From: Myxococcales bacterium
GTDB taxonomy: Bacteria > UBA10199 > 2-02-FULL-44-16 > JAAZCA01
Assembly (NCBI GenBank): GCA_012513515.1
Contig: JAAZCA010000009.1
Span: forward strand, 38,084-102,083
Direction: 5' to 3'
DNA length: 64,000 nt
Shown here: piece by piece, positions 59,943-64,000 of the stretch
How the letters are laid out: every line of letters begins with the position of its first letter
Numbering within the stretch: position 1 is the first letter of the stretch
The notes under the pieces: model-generated
What the model was told of the DNA's origin: nothing
The model's input: only the letters and a program-made list of their open reading frames with translations
The model's database searches: none
Translations under genes and position numbers: made by a program

Positions 59943-61481
59943 CTAAGGCATCCTGCGCCTGTATATGTCAGCTCCTGCGATCGTTATTTCGAAAAGATAG
60001 TTTTCGTTAACATAATTCAAAAGATTGGGAAATTTATTAATCGGATACTTCCCATAGTCGTGATGGTTTCCTGGAGATGTATCTATGAAATAAACGGGTT
60101 TATTTACACGCATATCCTCAAAGAAGAGGCCCCAACTGTCTGCCGCTATGAAAGAGTCAGTTCTGAAATCGGGATCTTTTGCAGACTGAGTCCCAGAAAC
60201 CCGGCCAGTGAGCCAGTCACACCATAGAAACCGCGAGGCCCCAAGCCTGTTTGAAAGCGTGTATATCGGAGTGGCAAACCCCCAGACAAATATTTTGTCA
60301 TCCTCTTTTGTATTTGAACTAATATACTCCGCTATCGATTCGTACACGGAGGGGTCCTCTTCACCAACTGCAGCATATATTTTACCCGCATATAGCCTGG
60401 CTATGAAAAAACCTGTCGCTGGTATCAAGATGCAGGCCACGAGCAAGGGCAAAAACTTTTTTGAAAACCTGCTGCCTACGCCTCCGGCAAGGATGCACAT
60501 GCCCGGAAGGAGCTGTATAAAATAATGTCCATAAAATTTACCCCCCGCAGAGACGGCAACCATGGAAAGTAAGAACCATAGAAGCAAAAGCACTTCCGAT
60601 GATTCGCCCCTAGGGGAAAGCTTCAGAAGCCCTCGAACTATTCGAACTGCTGCGATGGAGGTCAAAACCCATATAAGAAGGCTGGAAGCGATAAATGTTC
60701 CGCCACGCAAAATAAGATTGTGCCAAAAATCTGTGAGCATGGATGCAGCACCTATGTAAGCGCCACTACCAGACAGACTCCATCTAACAAACTCACCCCA
60801 GACTCCAGCGTAAAAGAGATAACCGGCAAAGGCAGCCCCAACCAAAGATCCACCCAAACAGAAAAACGAAAACTCTATCCATCTGATTTTTCGATCGTAA
60901 AAAAAAGGTCTGAGCACCAACAAATACACGGCCATCACAACGAGATTTATTCCGGCCTGATACTTAAACAGGGATGCAATTCCCCAAAAAACACCGGAAA
61001 GACAGATCCATCGCATTTTCTCAGAACGATCCCACACAATGGCAGCATATATGCTGGCTGTAAGTGGTAGCATCATAATAACGACAATTGAGGTCGATAT
61101 AAATTTGGGTATATAGACGGTGCTGAAAACGACATAAAATAATGCGGCTAAAAACCCGGCCCTTTTCGAATAGACATTACGAGCTGAAAAATAACAGAAA
61201 AGAGCCGTGACCCCGACCCAAAGTGCGGTAACAAGGTGCACAGCTATCATATTGTTGCGCCCAAAAACAGCGAATATAGCGGCAAAAAACCAATATATGC
61301 CAAGCGGCTTGGTATCTAGCGAACTGACATACGGAAGACCGCCATGAAGCAGCCAATCGGCAAATCCGGCAAACTGGGCCTCATCCACGTCAAGTATAGG
61401 CGTCCAAAAGGCCGGCAGACGGAGAAGGAACAGAATCGCAATGATAACAAGCACTCCAAATGTAGTTCTCTTTGAACACAT
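59943..61481 (-). CDS. GT39-type membrane glycosyltransferase (ArnT/FlmK-like)
   Basis: 512 residues with about 11-12 membrane helices. The first periplasmic loop carries the catalytic Asp-Glu pair in PILDVDEAQFAGFADWLL, followed by DTKPLGIYWFFAAIFAVFG. The C-terminal third (about 380-512) is a periplasmic domain. Such enzymes move a sugar from undecaprenyl phosphate to lipid A or another acceptor. I start at the ATG 61481 (MCSKRTTF); a longer reading to 61553 would include the TTGACA at 61515-61520. No Shine-Dalgarno sequence. Confidence 0.86.
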   Translation of the reverse strand: MCSKRTTFGVLVIIAILFLLRLPAFWTPILDVDEAQFAGFADWLLHGGLPYVSSLDTKPLGIYWFFAAIFAVFGRNNMIAVHLVTALWVGVTALFCYFSARNVYSKRAGFLAALFYVVFSTVYIPKFISTSIVVIMMLPLTASIYAAIVWDRSEKMRWICLSGVFWGIASLFKYQAGINLVVMAVYLLVLRPFFYDRKIRWIEFSFFCLGGSLVGAAFAGYLFYAGVWGEFVRWSLSGSGAYIGAASMLTDFWHNLILRGGTFIASSLLIWVLTSIAAVRIVRGLLKLSPRGESSEVLLLLWFLLSMVAVSAGGKFYGHYFIQLLPGMCILAGGVGSRFSKKFLPLLVACILIPATGFFIARLYAGKIYAAVGEEDPSVYESIAEYISSNTKEDDKIFVWGFATPIYTLSNRLGASRFLWCDWLTGRVSGTQSAKDPDFRTDSFIAADSWGLFFEDMRVNKPVYFIDTSPGNHHDYGKYPINKFPNLLNYVNENYLFEITIAGADIYRRRMP

Positions 61482-61490
61482 AAGACGGGG

Positions 61491-61520
61491 TATATGTCTG
61501 GTTTTACGCTTAAATGTCAA
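61491..61520 (-). promoter_or_regulatory. Promoter of the GT39-GT2 unit
   Basis: On the minus strand: TTGACA (61520-61515), 18-base spacer, CATATA (61496-61491), start near 61484, three bases before the ATG at 61481. Alternatively TATACC (61494-61489) ends seven bases before the ATG. Near-leaderless. Confidence 0.4.
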
Positions 61521-61561
61521 TAGGTTAACATCTAAAAATTCCTCTCCACACAAAAGCTGAG

Positions 61562-63967
61562 CTACTTACTTTTTATATTTTCCATTAATCTAAGCAACGC
61601 AGGAAACGAGATGACGGCGGCAAAAAGACAGGTTGCTATACCGATAACCGCAAGAGTTCCAAGGGATGAAAGCCCCATGTGATTGGCAAGAATCAGCCCG
61701 GCAAAACCAAGCATCGTAGTAGTTGCCGTTATAAAAATCGCACTGCCTGTATGACGCATAGCCTCCGGCACGCTGCCTGGGCCATCCTCTAGATAACGAT
61801 GATAGAAGTACACTCCATAATCTACGCCAAGACCTAGAAGGGTTGGAAGCACTATCATATTGTAGAAATTGAGCTTCAAACCGAAGATGCACATAATGCC
61901 GAACATCATCATCACGCCGACAGCCAGCGGAAAAGAAACTATAGCAACGCGTTTCCACGATCTAAAATCTATCCACAAAACAACTACAACCGCTAAAAGG
62001 ACAAGGGGTATCGCCCGTTTCGAATCGCGAAGCATGGTATCCAAGACATCCGCAAAGATAAGATTCGCCGATGTGGCATGATACACTCTATCACCGACCC
62101 TGATTTCCCTCACTTCGTCGGCAAATTTCATAGCATTGCGGCCATCGTCCAACTCAACACCTTTTCTAGGAGAAATAATAACAAGCTGACCAGGGACATC
62201 TTCCTTCCCAAAAAATGATTTACGAACGGAAGGGGGCAGGCTTTCAGCAGTGACCTCATCGGGCTTCAACATACTTCTGAAATCGTCTATTTTTTCTTTT
62301 TCATCATCCTTGAGCAGTTTTAAAGCTTCACCATCAAATCTCTTGTCTATTCTTGCCAAAACTTTCTTTTTTTCCTCTTGTTTATCAGGAACGAAACGAT
62401 CAAAAGAATAGAATTTATCTGCTATTGACCCCTCTGATGCTGCTATTTTCTCAACTTGCCTTCGAATTTCAAAAATATCATTTTCCTCATCAACCAATAC
62501 AACAGCCGCAGCTCCACCGCCACGCACGCTTTCGCGCATCTTGTCTTTAGCGACATCGGCGCCCTCAATTCTAGCTTTCAACTTCTTGAAGTCATACTCA
62601 AAATGAAGTCTAGGCACAATCGCGGCAGCAGTAGTCACAAACAAGATAACAACGACAATGATAGTCGCTCTCGGATGACGCCAACCAACATTGAATACGC
62701 TTATAACAGGTTCAGCAACAGTAAGGGGAGGAGAAAAACCAAGCCTATCTGCAAGTATTAATAAACAGGGGAATATTGTTAGAAAGCTTGCAACAGAAAG
62801 AATAAGTCCAGTACCAGCAATAAAACCAAATTCTGAAAATCCCTTAAATGTATTTATCATCAATAAATAAAACGCAGGGGCGGTCGTAAGGCCGGCCGTG
62901 ACACAAGACCGGCCTGTGGTCGATATTGTTCTGGCAATAGCAGGAGGAAGATCAAGCCCTTTATGTCTCTCCTCCCAGTAGCGGGCGAGCATATGTATGC
63001 CGAAATCGACCCCCATTCCGAATAGTATGGAAAAAAGAAAGGCGGTAACAACATTTAGTTTGCCAACGACTTTCGCCGCTATTGCAAAATTCCACAAAAG
63101 GGCAAATCCAAACGGCACGAATATAAATACCAGCGCCTGAAACCTACGAAATCGCCATATCAAAAAAAAGCTTATTCCTAGCAATGCTACAATACCGGCA
63201 ATACGCAGATCTTGTGTAAGAATATTGTACTCGTTAATACGCGTAACAAATCCACCTGCATAGTAAACACTGGCAACTCCGTTTTTTACTATCTCCATTA
63301 CATTTACCCTTGTCTTCACATCATCTAGCATATCTTGCATGTAGGCAAATGTAGGATAAGGGTCACTGGCATACAAGAGAACTGAATATACAGTACCCTT
63401 TTCATTTACATAATATCTAGTGGGAAAACTTGAAGTCTCGCTCGCATACTTGTCACGAAAGCTACTAAAATCAAAAGTCTCTTTATCATTTGCATCGTCA
63501 TCGAAATCTATATACAGCCCACCGAGTTTCCTTTTTTGAATTTCTCTATCGATGCGATTATCTAGGTCCTCAATTTTTTCTAAAGAAAGAAACATCATCC
63601 CGTTCTTTTCGAAAAAATCATAACCTTCCCTTTCAAAGTCCACGTCAGTAACATAAGGACTCTGTGATATATAATCAGCAATACCTGAAAGATATTCAGC
63701 TCCAACCTTAGGTTCATTAAATTCAAACACTACACTGACAGCCCATACATGCTGATCTACTTTTTTCTCCACTTTCTCAGCAGCTAAAACTGACGGATAA
63801 TCTTCAGGGAGTAAAGCTTTGAGATCTGTGTCTATATTTCGAAATAAGTGGATCGTTGGAACCGCTGACCATACTGACAAAAAAACTACTAGCAAAAGAA
63901 AAACATGATATATTTTTTTTAAAAACGCGACATACAAACCAACGACGGATTCAAAGGATTTAAACAT
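61562..63967 (-). CDS. RND-superfamily MMPL exporter (HpnN-like)
   Basis: 801 residues, two repeats of one plus five membrane helices with large periplasmic loops (about 45-255 and 450-640). First repeat: LNVVTAFLFSILFGMGVDFG, then ARTISTTGRSCVTAGLTTA; second repeat: LNFYNMIVLPTLLGLGVDYG, then AMRHTGSAIFITATTTMLGF. The GxGVD(F/Y)G motif carries the proton-relay Asp. HpnN-like exporters shuttle hopanoids or other lipids to the outer membrane; with lipid A-type genes next to it, a lipid substrate is plausible. GAGG before the ATG. The window ends 33 bases upstream of its start. Confidence 0.88.
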   Translation of the reverse strand: MFKSFESVVGLYVAFLKKIYHVFLLLVVFLSVWSAVPTIHLFRNIDTDLKALLPEDYPSVLAAEKVEKKVDQHVWAVSVVFEFNEPKVGAEYLSGIADYISQSPYVTDVDFEREGYDFFEKNGMMFLSLEKIEDLDNRIDREIQKRKLGGLYIDFDDDANDKETFDFSSFRDKYASETSSFPTRYYVNEKGTVYSVLLYASDPYPTFAYMQDMLDDVKTRVNVMEIVKNGVASVYYAGGFVTRINEYNILTQDLRIAGIVALLGISFFLIWRFRRFQALVFIFVPFGFALLWNFAIAAKVVGKLNVVTAFLFSILFGMGVDFGIHMLARYWEERHKGLDLPPAIARTISTTGRSCVTAGLTTAPAFYLLMINTFKGFSEFGFIAGTGLILSVASFLTIFPCLLILADRLGFSPPLTVAEPVISVFNVGWRHPRATIIVVVILFVTTAAAIVPRLHFEYDFKKLKARIEGADVAKDKMRESVRGGGAAAVVLVDEENDIFEIRRQVEKIAASEGSIADKFYSFDRFVPDKQEEKKKVLARIDKRFDGEALKLLKDDEKEKIDDFRSMLKPDEVTAESLPPSVRKSFFGKEDVPGQLVIISPRKGVELDDGRNAMKFADEVREIRVGDRVYHATSANLIFADVLDTMLRDSKRAIPLVLLAVVVVLWIDFRSWKRVAIVSFPLAVGVMMMFGIMCIFGLKLNFYNMIVLPTLLGLGVDYGVYFYHRYLEDGPGSVPEAMRHTGSAIFITATTTMLGFAGLILANHMGLSSLGTLAVIGIATCLFAAVISFPALLRLMENIKSK

Positions 63968-64000
63968 TATCTACCTCGAAGAAACTACGTTCAAAAATAA

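Overview
The window reads as a chromosomal segment from a Gram-negative bacterium of the broad deltaproteobacterial type (Desulfobacterota, Myxococcota, Bdellovibrionota or a related candidate lineage). Outer-membrane functions (Mla-type lipid transport, TolC/MacAB, a beta-barrel, an HpnN-like RND exporter, a lipid A-type glycosylation trio) show two membranes. An FHA-FHA-sigma54 activator, a short tandem zinc-finger 'vegetative'-type protein, an Aquifex-type aconitase and a eukaryote-like two-subunit ATP-citrate lyase point to deltaproteobacterial relatives. I recognised no rRNA, tRNA, CRISPR array, transposase or prophage, so placement rests on gene content alone.

Layout. 1-4.9 kb (+): ornithine aminotransferase (5' end cut off), Nudix hydrolase, valS, nadC. 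4.9-6.9 kb (-): malic enzyme and a secreted M23 peptidase. 7.0-10.3 kb (+): FHA-sigma54 activator, AmrS-like radical SAM enzyme and a secreted protein, closed by a strong bidirectional terminator. 10.4-15.2 kb (-): a coiled-coil protein, nadA, ligA and a histidine phosphatase. 15.3-22.3 kb: M16 peptidase (+), a MagIII-like glycosylase and two small genes (-), then an HD-GYP response regulator, an HpnA-like epimerase and a CruF-like membrane protein (+). 22.3-27.0 kb (-): prkA-yeaH-spoVR stress operon. 27.1-30.2 kb (-): Mla-type lipid transport, divergent from yggS. 31.4-36.5 kb (-): aconitase and ATP-citrate lyase, a carboxylate module that could feed acetyl-CoA synthesis or a reductive TCA cycle. 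37.9-44.6 kb (-): type I restriction-modification locus with an embedded fic gene. 44.7-46.3 kb (-): Pif1-like helicase fused to a WYL domain. 46.4-47.1 kb: two S23-type four-helix-bundle genes, head to head around a 24-bp perfect inverted repeat. 47.4-49.7 kb (+): isochorismatase, a TrxR-like flavoprotein lacking CxxC, and an RlmN-like radical SAM protein. 49.8-51.2 kb (+): HipBST toxin-antitoxin. 51.3-56.8 kb: NCS2 permease (+), then MacB, a short MacA and TolC (-). 57.2-57.9 kb (-): retropepsin-like protein and small partner. 58.1-64 kb: a NaxD/FlmF/FlmK-like lipid glycosylation set and an RND exporter.

How it works together. Reading intergenic regions base by base brought out several regulatory patterns. 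Several genes have a sigma70-like promoter whose -10 box ends about six bases before the ATG with no Shine-Dalgarno sequence, suggesting leaderless transcripts. A good sigma54 promoter lies in front of the M23 peptidase, next to the gene for the FHA-sigma54 activator. Two operons (aconitase/ATP-citrate lyase and the isochorismatase trio) carry a terminator-like hairpin directly against the ribosome binding site. The best candidates for something undescribed are the isochorismatase-flavoprotein-RlmN-like operon with its attenuator-like leader and the palindromic S23 gene pair. Starts were chosen by Shine-Dalgarno position, coupling to the upstream stop, or family alignment. No database search was possible.
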